The position numbers and the translations under genes are program-made. A DNA stretch of 64,000 nucleotides from Tetraselmis striata (Eukaryota > Chlorophyta > Chlorodendrophyceae > Chlorodendrales > Chlorodendraceae). Below the pieces are notes generated by a model. It saw only the letters and a list, made by a program, of their open reading frames with translations, did not search any database and was not told where the DNA came from. The stretch is taken from NCBI GenBank assembly GCA_006384855.1, contig VCJN01001167.1, forward strand, positions 1-64,000, in the 5' to 3' direction. Of the stretch, positions 45,185 to 57,419 are shown piece after piece (position 1 is the stretch's first letter; every line of letters begins with the position of its first letter).

Positions 45185-46553
45185 GCAAACAGGCTACTAC
45201 AAAACCAAATAAATACCATGTATTACCCCTGAGGAAATGAGATATTTAAAATGTCCATTAATATATGAAACCCGGCATCTACTGAAAGCAAGGGCTCTTG
45301 AAATACATATTTAGCTAAAAAAGATGGACGATGCCTCTCTCACCTGCCGCGTTTCAGTTGCAGGTGGTTACGTATACTCTTGCCCCTAGCAGGGTGGGAC
45401 TCCTATTCGCAGAGTAGAGCTGTCGATGGCGAGTTCCATATCTTCGATATCGAGGATTGCATGAGGCCGGGCGGCCGAGTGGCCGCCGTCTGCAGGCGCA
45501 TAGCAGCGCCATCGGCACATATTGGTCAGTACAACAACATAACAATGCGGAGACACAGAGAGCCCGAGGTTGCGTGGGTAGGCTAGCGGCGCAAGACTCG
45601 ACTCTTGTCATTTGAGGTGGGCGAGGCTGGGCGAAGTGCGAAATTGTGGGTCCATGAGCGTTACCTGGTGGTTGACCGATACGGGCGTTGGGCAGATGGG
45701 ATGAGCTGATCCCGCGCTTTACCTGCTCGGTCGCGAACTATACCGCATCCAACCACATGTCAGGTTTAGGCAAAGGAAATGGCAAGGCTCGGTATCGTGA
45801 AAGCGGCGGATAGGTATCGGGAAGCTGGCGGTTCTCGGCGAGGTGCTAAGTTATGGGTTCATGGGCGTGACTTACCTGGCGGTTGACCGATAGGGCAGAT
45901 GGGCGGGTGACCTGATCCCGCGCTTGACCTGCTCGGTCGCGAACGATACCGCATCCAACCACATGTCAGGTTCAGGCAAAGGAAATGGCAAGGCTCGGTC
46001 CGTACCGGGAACGCGGCGGACATGTCTGGGCAGGCTCGCGAGGAAGTAGATGGTGGTGTTGAGGGTGGTGGAGAAGTGAGTTATGAACTCTCGTCAGCAG
46101 CCCTTGGTCAGCAGATTGGGCCCGATGGCGGCGGCGCCGCCACAGGGGTTTAGCACGAAGTACTGAAAGAGCGCATATATGATTATAAATATTATACCGA
46201 TTAATATCGTTCGATGTGTTACGGAATGTATTGTATAGCATATCAATTCGTGTAGTTTTACAGTAGTACTGGTTCGATAAATAAATCCATACTGTACGAT
46301 GTACTGCGATTGATCGGTATGTGATTTGCGTTGACCGGGTGCTCGCAACCACAGATATGGAGGGCAACCTTTGACCGACGAGTCAACATACAATCCGAAA
46401 TACCACCCAAGGTTTGACTGAGGACGATCGTAGGGCGGTCCACCATCAAGGTTCTTCTCATTTCACAGTCTCTCGCCGTCGCTCATCCCCACCTCCCCCT
46501 TCCTATCCGATGGCGCTCACTTCATCTTCCAAGCCGATTCACGCACTTGTGTC
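45185..46553. other. Intergenic region with a tandem ~200-bp duplication
   Basis: 45640-45830 and 45845-46030 are two copies, same orientation: GGTTGACCGATA, CCTGCTCGGTCGCGAAC, CCGCATCCAACCACATGTCA and AAAGGAAATGGCAAGGCTCG. No gene recognised. Confidence 0.6.
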
Positions 46554-47057
46554 GTGCCAAATAAACCTCGCAATTCCGGTAAGCTTGGCCAAGCCGAGTA
46601 TCGCTACATTCAACGCGATGGCGCGATTGGTGGAGGAAAGACCACCGGTTTGAGCTTTCGTCGCGATACCCAAGAGGGCATCCTCTCGTGCGCGTTTGTT
46701 GTTGACTCACACGACCGCAAGGCCGTTCATCCTTGTTGCAAAAGCAACAAGTGCCTCTTTCGACTCATTGGCTCGCCCCTTGACCCATCGGCACCCACGA
46801 TGGTGGAAGCACGTTGCCGCGACGAATTCTTGTTTGATGTTCGCGAGACCCGTAAGGAGATGCATGCGGAGGGGCAGAATCGCTCACGCGATATCCTCGT
46901 TGCCCGACTCAAGCTCGCGCTCCAACCGGAGGAGTCTCCTCCATCCCCCGCTCAAGGTTATTCCTACATTTATTCCCGCGAAGAGTCGAAGCAGGAATTG
47001 TGGTGGAAGAGGCCCAACGGAACCTTGCTCCGGGCGAGTGCCTTTTCATTACTTTAG
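46554..47057 (+). CDS. Possible exon of a transposase-like gene
   Basis: 167-codon open frame; its normal codon texture and its Cys pairs (PCCKSNKC) and mixed charge suggest a real but incomplete exon: RRDTQEGILSCAFVVDSHD, CRDEFLFDVRETRKEM. It resembles the N-terminal part of cysteine-containing transposase-like proteins common in algal genomes. Start and splice sites are unknown. It lies 1.4 kb before the related exons at 48438-48822. Confidence 0.35.
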   Translation: MPNKPRNSGKLGQAEYRYIQRDGAIGGGKTTGLSFRRDTQEGILSCAFVVDSHDRKAVHPCCKSNKCLFRLIGSPLDPSAPTMVEARCRDEFLFDVRETRKEMHAEGQNRSRDILVARLKLALQPEESPPSPAQGYSYIYSREESKQELWWKRPNGTLLRASAFSLL

Positions 47058-47136
47058 CCTTCTATTAGTTCAGCCGAGTGTGGCCATTCCTTTTCCGTTT
47101 CAAGCAAGGCTATTATTATCTGGCTGGAATATATTT

Positions 47137-47364
47137 GCGTCCATCCTGTGGATGGACGCATGGCACATAAAAAAATAACTGAGTACATCAACGAGTATAT
47201 TCGCTTTGAGGTAAGGAGCTCCTTTCGTATCGAACATGGTATACGGATTTGGTATTCGTTTCCCTCCACAGTCGCCAAGCGTCCATGCTGTGGATGGACG
47301 CATGGACGGTGCGTCCATGCTGTGGATGGACGCATGGTGCGTCCATCCTGTGGATGGACGCATG
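47137..47364. repeat. Hairpin repeat, isolated copies (cluster 4)
   Basis: Single unit at 47137-47159 (GCGTCCATCC, loop TGT, GGATGGACGC) and three close units at 47279-47364 with spacers CATGGACGGT and CATGGT. Confidence 0.9.
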
Positions 47365-47369
47365 GTGAC

Positions 47370-48437
47370 TCGAGGGGGTTGTGTTGCACATCATACCAAA
47401 CCACATACGCAATGAACAGATAAACAGATACACACCTGTGGATGAACAAATTGCGCGACCGAGCCACCCGATCGTAGTTGCGTCGTCACACACAACTACG
47501 TTACATACACAGAGTTATATACAGCGTTATATACATATCATTCTATGCCGCGCGCCCGCGTAGTAGCGTCCGCTGGACCCGCCATCACAAAGTTGCAACT
47601 GCCCATCGCGACCCCGACGGCACCCGAGCCCCTAAGCTCCGAGAGATCATGCCCATAACAGTGCTTGCGTCTGAGCAGGCCGCTGCTGGTTGTCGTCAAT
47701 GCCGCTAGTTGTGCGAAACTGCAAATACCTGTAGACGGACGAGACGCAGGTATCTGAAGACAGCCCCCGCGCGCACGCAGGTGGCACGACGATGACCGCG
47801 TGTACTCGATCAATACATGGTATGACCTCGCGAGCCGTCCCTACCAGTACAGGTGTGAATTACAAAAAGGACAGAAACAAATCCACCTGCTGCTAAAAGT
47901 AGTACTAGAAAAGTAGTACCAGTAGTCGCTTTTGTAATCCAAACCAGTAGTCGCTAGTGCCCTTTGCAGCTAGCTCATGTAACTATTAGTAGTCGCTGCT
48001 ACTACCGCCCGTAGCTGGCGAGTATATTATTATGCTATTTCTGGTACCGGGTAATCCTAACCGCGGTCGGGGGCTATCTTGCCTGCGGAGCGGGTCCTGG
48101 TCTCCTGGATGCACCTCGTGGCGTTCTGCCCTGTCCTGGCCTGGCCTGGCCTGGCCTGGCCTGTACGAGCGACTACATTATTATACTACTACAAGTGTTA
48201 TACTACTACAGTAGTACTGGCGGCATCGCGGCTATAGCAAGTACTGTCGCGCTATTGTTAATGTCGAGCACTGTACGAGTATGCATGGGTAATGATGCTG
48301 GGTTCGGTTACTTAGCGACTTTTTATGGTGATTTTCTCATATCGCCTTCTGCTGCTAGCTCATGCTGTAAATATATAGTTACTTAGCGACTGGTAGTACC
48401 TACCATAGTTCGAGGTACGACAGTAGGTGAATTTGTT
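47370..48437. other. No gene seen
   Basis: Mixed sequence with AGTAGTCGCT motifs and a CTGGC(CTGGC)n run at 48131-48162. Nothing coding recognised. Confidence 0.45.
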
Positions 48438-48822
48438 ATGATACCTACGCTAGCGGCAGGCTTGAGCATACATACTAAACCGTGTCTGGCGGGCAAGCGC
48501 AATGCTAGTTGCCATGCATGCTGGATGAGGAAGTCCCGAGTGTACAACTTGATGTATGTTGCCGACTGCAAGGATCGTAACAGTGAGTGCTTCCTTTCCG
48601 CGGGTCCTAGTAATGGGTATTTGACTTCAATCGGCAACATTCACTAACTTTCATTGTGTCCCCAAATTGATTTAGGGAAGCACGCATCAATTTCCTCCTT
48701 CCGCCGAGCGTGGCTTCAATTGTTTCCGCATGTGAAGATTCCGAAGGCCAAGCGTTTCACCAAATGCAACTTGTTTGCCACTTTGCTCAACGACCACCGC
48801 TTCAATGCAGACGAGAAGAAGT
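48438..48822 (+). CDS. Transposase-like gene fragment, two exons
   Basis: Exon to about 48581 (ending YNLMYVADCKDRN, donor GTGAGT) and exon 48676-48822 (acceptor GATTTAG, donor GTGCGT). Phases join as Asn-Arg-Lys. The second exon, SFRRAWLQLFPHVKIPKAKR followed by FTKCNLFATLL, has the F-x-W-...-FPH-V-KIPK-...-F-x-KC-...-L pattern seen in many DDE-type transposase-like proteins of protists and algae. No catalytic domain follows before 49300. Probably a remnant of a transposon gene. Confidence 0.45.
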
Positions 48823-49332
48823 GCGTTTTGTTGACAATATAATGATAGACAGTGGTGTTGTACGTACGTATCTGTAGGGGCCTTTGTGGGGGGCGGGAGG
48901 GGGGGTGCGAGTGTTGGCTACTCGTGCCCATTAGACAATGCGATTTGAGCACTGTAACAATTAGACACTTCAAGTATTTCCCCTCGCACGCTTGCCCCAC
49001 GATCATACGACGTCAAACGCAATGAATTGATGGGGTGGCGCGCGTCCTGACTTAGGTTTTTCCTCGCATCCGCTCTGCGCATGCCCAATTTTGCACGTTT
49101 TGCGCGGGTAAATAGTGAAATCGAGTGCAACCAAGGGGATTTTGTGCAATTGTGCCTCCAAAACATGCGTTTTGAGAATTTCGTGCAAAATGGCTCAAAA
49201 AAAGGCAACTTTCACAAGTGAACAACATAACATGTTTAATGAACGAATGTTAGCCCTGCCGCCGTGCGCTGCTATAAAACCCCAGCATGTCGGGGAACGA
49301 AGCCCAGCAAACCCGATGTTTTGATCTAAACA
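48823..49332. other. No gene seen
   Basis: Short intergenic stretch between the transposase-like exons and the second repeat element. Confidence 0.4.
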
Positions 49333-51870
49333 TGTTTATGAGGTTTTCCATCAATGTTAATTGTCCTAGTGCAACCCGTACGGTCTGATAGTGGTTTCAA
49401 CCGGTTAAATTACCGGCACCACTAGGTTTCGATACGGGATGTCCCATCGCCCGTGAGCCCTCCTTTCCCGGTGGCGGGGAGCTACTTAGGACAGCCACCA
49501 CCAGCTCGCCTCCCATCTTCCAGCTCGCTGCCTTCGGAAGCAGCTTCGCGTACTTGTGCGCACGAGGGTCGATCGCAGTCTCGCAGAGGTTGATCAAGTC
49601 CGCAGCGAGGTTCTCTTTCCCGGCAGTGAGTTGTCGCGCCACGCACATGCGTCACATCATCGGTAGCAAAAGACAACCCCTCGGTAATGTAGTTTTCCCG
49701 ACTCGTGCATCCAAAATCGCTCTCCGTACTTGCCATAGCTTTGCAGCTAAGACATTTTCGGGTGGCGATGCGCACGGTGTGGAATTGGAGTTGGGGGGTC
49801 CCCGTTGGGAGGGGGGTGGGGGAGATTAAACCTCAACACCCAAAGCCGAGTTGCAATACGGGCTTCCGTGGGCTCCCCCAGTGGAGCACCCTCTTGCAGT
49901 TAGTGCACTCTCGCAAAGTTCAACTCTTGAGATGAACTAGGTGTGATGGCGGATGCACTCGGAACCATGGCCGGTGCTCGTCGCAGTTTCCACCGAGGTC
50001 AACTACGCCTATCGCAACAAAACGGCGCGGACGGAGGAGGACTCGTCCGTGTCGTCAGGAAGGCTATTTGCAGTCATGCAAGACACTTTTACTCGTTTCG
50101 AGGGTCATGGCAACAGAGTATCGCGTCATCAACGGTCGTTGTGCGTGGTGGCGGGTTATGGGGCATCGGTATGTTATGGGGATGACACCGCTCATCCGGC
50201 GCTTGTATTTTGAGAGGGCTGGTTGCCATTGCTGTAACCGAGCCTCGGCAACGTCTACTATGGTTGCAATGGGGAGCGTTTGCGCGTCTCGGTCCGTCGC
50301 GTGTCCATCGACGCTCTCCCCTGCAACGTCGTCGTCACAAGAACAACGTACGACAACATGGAATTACCCGCCGGGGGGCAGCTCTGCCACCTCACGTGCT
50401 CGACGTCTCGTGGGGCCCGTAACTACCTCTTTCCCGCTCCGGGTTTGTACATACGGCGGCGGCCGTCGCTGGTGCAGCGGCGGCGGTCGCCTCATCACAA
50501 CCATCACCCCACTAGCAACGTTGGCAACATCACGGGTCGGCGTAGACTACAAGAACCTCCACGCCGGCCAACCCTTGACTTCTCATCGACTTCGACACCC
50601 GAAACCGCCACGCCACGAGCTGTCCGCCGGGGGCAGCTCCGCCACGATGCGCGGCGGGCTGCGCGCTCCTTTGCGTCGTAGCTCACTTGTTTGGTTGCAT
50701 GATCGTGGTCTGCGGTTGCCGCAGGTGCAATAGCGACGACAGCCTTGCCACACGCCGCACAACAGCTTCCATGGCACCGGCGTACCGAACTCGGTCGGCC
50801 TACCTCAACATCACCGGCCTACCGACCCGACTTGTCACTCCGACCTTGCGAGCTGCCCGCCGGGGGGCACCTGCGCCACTTCGCGCACCCTGTGCGTTTC
50901 GTGGCGTCACCGTGGGGCTACGGGTTGCGAGCTCGTGGTCGGCATCCATCGCTGGTGCAGTAGCGGCGGCCGCCTTGCCACACAGCGCCAGCGTCGTACC
51001 GAGTTGCTTGGTGCCCTTAAGGGTACTGCAGGTACATGTATGCCATCGCGTCGCGTAGTATCTACGGCGTCCCGCACGTCACCTGAATGTTAGTACGCAA
51101 CTTGTACTCGTCCTACCTGTCGTACATGTACGTTCGTGATGTTACTCGCCAGTCTTGCGTGCTCCTGCTGGCATGCACTCATGATTCTAGTCGAGCGCGC
51201 GTCGCCACGGCGCGCAACAATTGTTGCGCGGAGCAATTGGGAGAGGGCGCTTCCCTATTTTCGCAGCGTCCGGCCGTATGTCGCCCAGACATCTCCCGGC
51301 GCCGACATCTCCCGCCGCGTTTAATCTACGCCCGCGCCTCGAGCGAGATTACATCCCCCCTCTCGGCACGAGACCCCTACAAACCAAGATCTTCCGCCTT
51401 CGTCTGGTCGGCACGCATGCCCACAACCCACGCTCGCAGTCATAAACGACCCGCGTAAAGGCTTGCGAATCCAAAACGAATGCATATTTTATTAAAAGAT
51501 ATAAACCTGTTCATGGGGTTATTTCCCACCAATGTTACATGTCCTAGTGCAATTCGTGCGGTCTCTTGGTGGTTGCAACCGGTTAAAATTACCGGTACCA
51601 CTACCAGGTTTTAGTATACGAGCTGCCCCAGCGCCCGTGAGCCATGCTTTCCGGTTGGGGAGGTATTTAGGACAGCCGCCACCAGCTCGCATGCCATCTT
51701 CCAGCTCGCTGCCTTCGGCCGCGCCCTCCCGTTTTATTCCCTTTCCGCCTTGCAGGCTCCACCTCCGCCCCCGCCCCCCACCTTTTCGCTGTGCCTGCTT
51801 AGCCATAAAATGGCGCTTCTTCCGTGTAAAACAGCCTTCGCACCCTCTTTGGGAGGGTCGGTAGATCAGG
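49333..51870 (+). mobile_element. Non-coding repeat element, copy 2 (with direct terminal repeats)
   Basis: About 205-base direct repeats at 49333-49537 and 51502-51717 (TGTCCTAGTGCAA, CAACCGGTTAAA, ACCGGNACCACTA, CGCCCGTGAGCC, CATCTTCCAGCTCGCTGCCT) enclose about 2 kb without a lasting reading frame. The interior has three diverged units with CCGCCGGGGGGCAGCTC. The right end continues to GCCATAAAATGGCGCTTCTT. Structure fits a non-autonomous LTR-like (TRIM/LARD) element, but the unequal tail right of the 3' repeat is unexplained. Confidence 0.6.
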
Positions 51871-53551
51871 GGCTTTAACGGTAATTTTCTTCTCCAACGT
51901 TTCCGTTGCAGTGCGGGTCACAAAATATATTGCTGACAGGCAAAGCGTTGGCTCCCGGGCAAGCCTGGCCAACGTAGCGACCACATTAGGACGCCAAACT
52001 CCCTCAACCATCAACATCATCATTCTGGTTCCGTATCCGCGTCGCATGTCTACGCATCACCGCCGTGCGCTGCTCGCGCCACGCGATGAGTCGCCCACCG
52101 CCCGCCGAATTAAAAACGTGCGCAAGTAAATACTGCATCGTTATTAGCTCATGCTGACTGGCCAGGGTGCTCCGAAACTACTTATCACTTCGGAGTTTGG
52201 ACACTATAGGTACTTTGATACTACTGAAGACTGTGGACGATTGGTTTTGCAGCAATACATCGGCGTCTCTGCGTACCGGGTACCGGTATGCGAAATTGCG
52301 ATGGTCATTTTTCGGTCCGCCCTGACAACTTATACAGTAAATGACGCCGAAAGACCTTATAATTCATCAATTTGTTTGGTTTCGGCGGAACGGTCACATT
52401 CGGCGCTGCAGTTGGATCGATGATCGAAGTGGAGCATGCCAGGGTATAGTCGCTAGCACTGATGGACTCATGGTGACGATCCGTAGCCTCGATAAAGTTA
52501 GTGCGGATGTACTTTATGGAACGATAGCTTGACCACACCACTACTGTGGTAGCAGGTATAGGCCAGCAACACCGGACGGCTCATGCATCACGCCGCCCTC
52601 ACGATGGCTGGGCAGTTGGGAAGTATATATATGTGTGTGTACACATGTATAGTTATACATATACATATATATGTGTGTGTATATGTGTATATTTATACCT
52701 GTATATATCTGTATATGTATCCAGTATACATGTACTTCCCCACTGCGCAGCCATCGTGAGGGCGGCGTGATGTAAAGTCATCATTCATGATAGCCGATTG
52801 GCCCATGGTGCGATACATATTTTCTGCTCTACACGTATGGCGCATTACTAAATATACCGATACAAGCGCCAGGCAAACCTTATTGCCTCCCGAAGCTGGG
52901 TAAAAATATCTACACCCCAACCGGCATTTACCTGTGAAGATTCTACTTTCGGAATTATATATATCGTGTCTTAGCACAAGCGAAGTTTATTACAGAACCG
53001 CGCAGTGGGTTGGCGGGAAATGGACAGGCGAACGAACCACTGGGGCACTGGGCAAACTGGCCAATAAACTAGCCGACAAACTACTGCCTCAAACTCACTA
53101 AGCCAATATTTGCGCACTTTGGCTGACTCCACCTGACTATAGCCTTGAAAACATGCTGGTAGTCATTTTTGATTGCATCGCATCTGATGGCCGGAACCGC
53201 CGCAGATGCTAGCAGCAGCGCAATGCTGACCTTGTATATTTGTATCAAGGTCATATAGCTCTGCACGTTCGCCAGTACAATTCATGTGAAAATTGTTGAG
53301 AGCTACGAACATGCAGCCCAATGACAGCAGTAGAGCAGGACAGCAGGTAGGGAGTAGAGGTTGAGCAGCAACATGGGATCGGTATTATTCATGAAGTAAT
53401 GGCGAAAGCCTCACTACCCCAAGTTGCGACAATACTGAAAAGCATCAGAACTCTTCGACCGACAGTGCTGACTGATGCGTCAAGTACCATACACTGGCAT
53501 ATTATAGATCATCAGTTTGTTTCAAGATTTACCAATTTAAATGATGTCAGG
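51871..53551. other. Intergenic region
   Basis: Contains the inverted-repeat element at 52586-52772. No gene recognised; open frames are short and low in coding character. Confidence 0.45.
52586..52772. mobile_element. MITE-like inverted-repeat element, 187 bp
   Basis: Ends are 25 perfectly inverted bases beginning CATCACGCCGCCCTCACGAT, followed by about 15 near-perfect ones. The middle is a TA/TG-rich microsatellite. No clear target duplication seen. Confidence 0.75.
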
Positions 53552-53556
53552 TTACA
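53552..53556 (-). terminator. TGTAA poly(A) signal of the C5orf34-like gene
   Basis: TTACA on the plus strand, about 250 bases behind the stop at 53808. Confidence 0.5.
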
Positions 53557-53807
53557 TTAAGCATACGCATTTCCATCAAAATTCATCGAGTCACAGGAGG
53601 CCTCCTCAGCCGTGGATAGTTTGAGAGTCTTCATTATCAATTCAATGTCACAAAGCCATTAGAACGGCAAGGCAGCTGTTGGCACCTTCACATCACCTGC
53701 AGCTCTGCACGTTCCAAGACTACACCGCGTCCGAGCAAGTACACTGCTAGCTAAACCGAGCGCACCATATATCTCGCGGCAGCTATTCGCCACCGCCTAT
53801 CAGTGCG

Positions 53808-56800
53808 TTACAGGTGGTTGCTGAGCCGCTCCAGCATGAGCTCATTGGTTCTTAAGTATTCGCTCACCATGGCGGAGATGTCGGCGCCTTGGCAGATGTC
53901 GGTGACACCCTCGTGGCACGTTGTGTCATCCCAGCGACGATCCACCGGGCCGCCTTTTCGCCGCAATTGTAGCGGATGCCGAGACTTGGATTGGCATCAC
54001 TGAGGCGGAATCCAGCTCCGGGATGCGGCCATCGATGGTCCAGCTGAGCACCTGCTGCATCCTGCTGTTGTTCTCCATCTCCACCTGCCGATGAAACATT
54101 TAATAGAGTACCAGAGATCAGCAGCGAAGATGAGCCTCCCAGCAGGCTTTCCCGCCATCCACATGAATGCTGGATGCCTGGAGGTGTTATGTGACATCCA
54201 ATGGCAAGCTATTTCACTGATAGGCACTGCTAAGAACAACTCAGCTCAGCTTGGGTGGGTGTTGGAGAGCGGGAAGTTGGGAGGACGTTGTAAAACAATT
54301 AAAATTTCGATATCACTCGGTGGTTACAATTATACAGTATACCGCAGGACATGTTCTTGCCCGTGTGACATCGCACCTTGAGAGCTCGGGACATCTGGTC
54401 CGCAGCGACCCGCTGCTCCACGGTGCTGAACGTCCACCGCGCAAAGCGCTGGGCCGCTGAGACGTACGCCTCGACGCCAACCTTCGATAGGTACAGCATG
54501 CAGGCGTGTCAGTTCCCTCTGAGCAACCCTTCCACACCCACGTTTTGGACACATTTGGACTGCATGCAATACAATGAGGGCGGGGGCCGGAGGAAACAAT
54601 CAAGCCCCCCCCCCCCTCCCCCCCCCCACACACACACAAACACACTGACTGAGGGACGTACCGGATTGGCGGTGTTGACGGTGAGACGCTCGCCGTCCGG
54701 CAGGGTAAGGCTCGCCTGGCGGTGCTCTGGCTCCATCTCAAGGATGGTTCGATCCACAAACACCGCACGAACACGCCCGTCCGCGTAGCTCGTGAAGCGC
54801 GCTGTCCCCGGCTGCTCGTGCACTTCCTTGACTGACGTGGAAAGCCGCGGCGCGGGTGGGGCCAGCGAGGGTGCACGCAGCACATTCCTGCGCGCATCAA
54901 CAGTGACTCATTATGCATAACGCCGACAGCCGGCCCCACGGCTTGCGGAACTCCTTCGGAACAGGCACCCCTGCAATGTCAGTATCGGCAGGGCGCACGC
55001 ACTCGCTGTCGCCGCCGTGGAGGCTGATCAGCCTCACGGCGGCCTCGCGAAACGTGGCTGCGTGAGAGACGATGGGCGCGAGGTCGTAGTGCGACTTGCC
55101 GTCGACGCCTCGACATTGCCTCGGCGGGTTGGAGGTGGCGTACACCGACTCGCCTAGGCTGACCGGCGTCCGGTGGTGCCTGAAGAATTTTCCGGCCTGC
55201 AACCGGGCCCGGGGGGGGGGGGGGGGGGGGGGGAGAAAACGTAACTCACAGAGAAGGCGCTGGCTTATCTGTCCCCGCAATTAGTGCCCCCTGGCTGTCG
55301 ACGACAGGCTAGCGATTCCTCTCTCTAGCTGGTACTCTTTGCACGTGTCGGCATGCTTTCGTCGGCGGTAGTCGACTAGGAGGCTTCGGAACATTAGTCT
55401 CTCTGGTGCATATATTTCGCGACGTGCTCCCAAGTCACCAAATATAATACTCAAAAGGTACGGTAGTCGCTACCCTTTGTCGACAGCAGCGAGTAAATCA
55501 GTAAACGACAATCGCAGCTCGAGACGTCGCCGCACCTGGAACGAACACAGCGTCGAGCGGTCGGCGTGGACAACCACCAGCACCTCCTCGCTGCCATCCG
55601 ACGCCAGGTGGTACATCGCCTCGGGGCGCCACTCGGCCGCCAGCGCCACGTCGGTGGGGAACAGCATACTGGTGCACTCGCACCACCACGAGTCTCGCGG
55701 GAACGCCGTCCACTGCGCCTTGCCGTCGGCCGCGTGGGTCGGCAGCGGCGTGCGCACGCTTGCCTGACTTGTCGAAGACGACGACGGCTCGATAGCCCCG
55801 TCGGTGGCGGTAGACAGGCGCGCCGTCCCGGCCCTGTCCCCGCAAAGCCACCGCCAGTGCGGGCGCCCAGCGCGCGGGACAGTCGACGCACCAGAACATC
55901 TGCGTCTGCCAGACGAAGTGGTGCCGGCGCGGCGCCTCCTCCACGGCCACCTGGAGTGGGAAGGTGACGGCGAAGCGCTTGGCGTGCGGGGCGACCACCA
56001 TCCGGGCGGTGTCGTCTGCGTCGCAGGTCCGTTAACATGCCGTCAGCCTCGACGCAAATCATCCTGATCTATCTGACTACATATTATATACTGACGTCTG
56101 ACTGCCGGGTCGGAAAAGGATCGCACGACGTAACACAAGCCCCGCGTGTTGTTGGGCGTCGCAACTATTCAAGTAATAAATCTCTTGCTCGCGTACCTGT
56201 AAAGGTATCTGCTACATTTGCTGCTGTATCATCATCAACTGCAGATCATCAGTTGAATTATATACGCGTTGTTATTCAAAAATACAAATGGCTGTAATAC
56301 TACCCTATTATACTATCGGCGCTATTACTATTGCTGCCGCATTCAAAAGAGTATCAATGGCTAGCTAGCTTGCAAGAGGGATACATACATACAGATAATT
56401 CCATTATATTTATAACATAGTGATTAACTACGAAACATTCATGTACACTCGCCTTTAAATTTCTAACATGCTTTTGGGGGCCCGGGGGGGGGGGGGGGGG
56501 GGGGGGCGCGCCCTCGGAGCGCAGCTCGCAGCTCCCGTCCGGCCGGGTCTCCAGCAGCCCCGCACGCAGCGCCAGTAGCGGACACGCAGGCCAGGCTGCG
56601 TAGCGGATGGGGAAGCCTGTCTCGAAGGACTGCTTCGGCAGCCGGCGCAGCGCGCGGCAGAAGAAGGGCGCGTCCACGTGGCTGTTCCGGAACTCCAGAA
56701 CCACCGCCAGCTTCACCTCGTGCGCACTCACCGCGTACTCTGACAGCTGCCGGTGCTGCTTCCCGCTGGGCTCCACAAACTAAAAGGGCGGGGCGAGGGG

Positions 56801-57419
56801 GAGGGGGCAGGCAGCCGTCAACCAGATCCCCCCCCCCCCCCCTTCTGCATGGGGTAGCTTCCCCCGCAACTTTATAGAGGTACACAAGCCTATGCGTCAT
56901 TAATAACGACTACGACGGAATCTGCGAATTCGTTATAGTTGTGGCGTTTCCTGAATGTATTGTCGAATCATAAGCGTGTCGTTCTGCGCGCATGATGTGG
57001 TAGTAAACCGCAGATGGATGGCCTGCCGGCAGCCGTCCCTTGTTTATCATTCTGACTGAATTACCCCGACTGACATCGCTGCAGTCCTGAGCGAGCAAAA
57101 GAGTAACTGCTAAGGAGTCAAATCCAGGGTAGTAATACATCTTGGATAATTCCAACGGACGGCCTGGTTTTGCCCCCCCCCCCCCCCCTCCCCCCCCGCC
57201 CCCCGTGGCCCCCAAACAAACACAAACACACACACAAACACACACGCCTGTTGTCTACCTGCAGCGCATAGGGCCTCCTGGCGGCAGAAAGCGCACCGTG
57301 AAGGTCCGCCCCGTGGCGTCCAGCAGCAGCACGGTGTTGTCCGAGAAGTTGGCCTTGATGCGCCCATCCTGCGCGACGACCGCCCGCAGAAGCGACGGCT
57401 GCGGCGCCTGGGGCTGCAT
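53808..57419 (-). CDS. C5orf34-like protein
   Basis: Homologue of the animal C5orf34 family, whose function is unknown. Exons: 57419-57259, 56765-56512, 56015-55816, 55763-55536, 55196-54928, 54887-54662, 54481-54377, then a C-terminal exon from 54084. Phases fit through 54377. Family blocks in order: GRIKANFSDNTVLLLD (about 20-35), SEYAVSAHEVKLAVVLEFRN (62-81), PDGSCELRSEDDTARMVV (129-146), HFVWQTQMFWCVDCPARW (171-188), YADGRVRAVFVDRTIL (405-420) with LTLPDGERLTVNT, and VEAYVSAAQRFARW. The first and last are paired beta-type modules. The intron after exon 2 starts with GC; the intron 55764-55815 is only 52 bases. The tail is ambiguous. Direct reading stops at TGA 53926. A short intron from 54051 would give a helical tail (VSEYLRTNELMLERLSNHL) ending at TAA 53808, which I prefer. 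Confidence 0.82.

Noticed and set aside
45008..45240. Open frames of about 70-80 codons across the hairpin array on both strands
   Set aside because: The 25-bp period is not a multiple of three and all frames stay open only because the repeat lacks stops.
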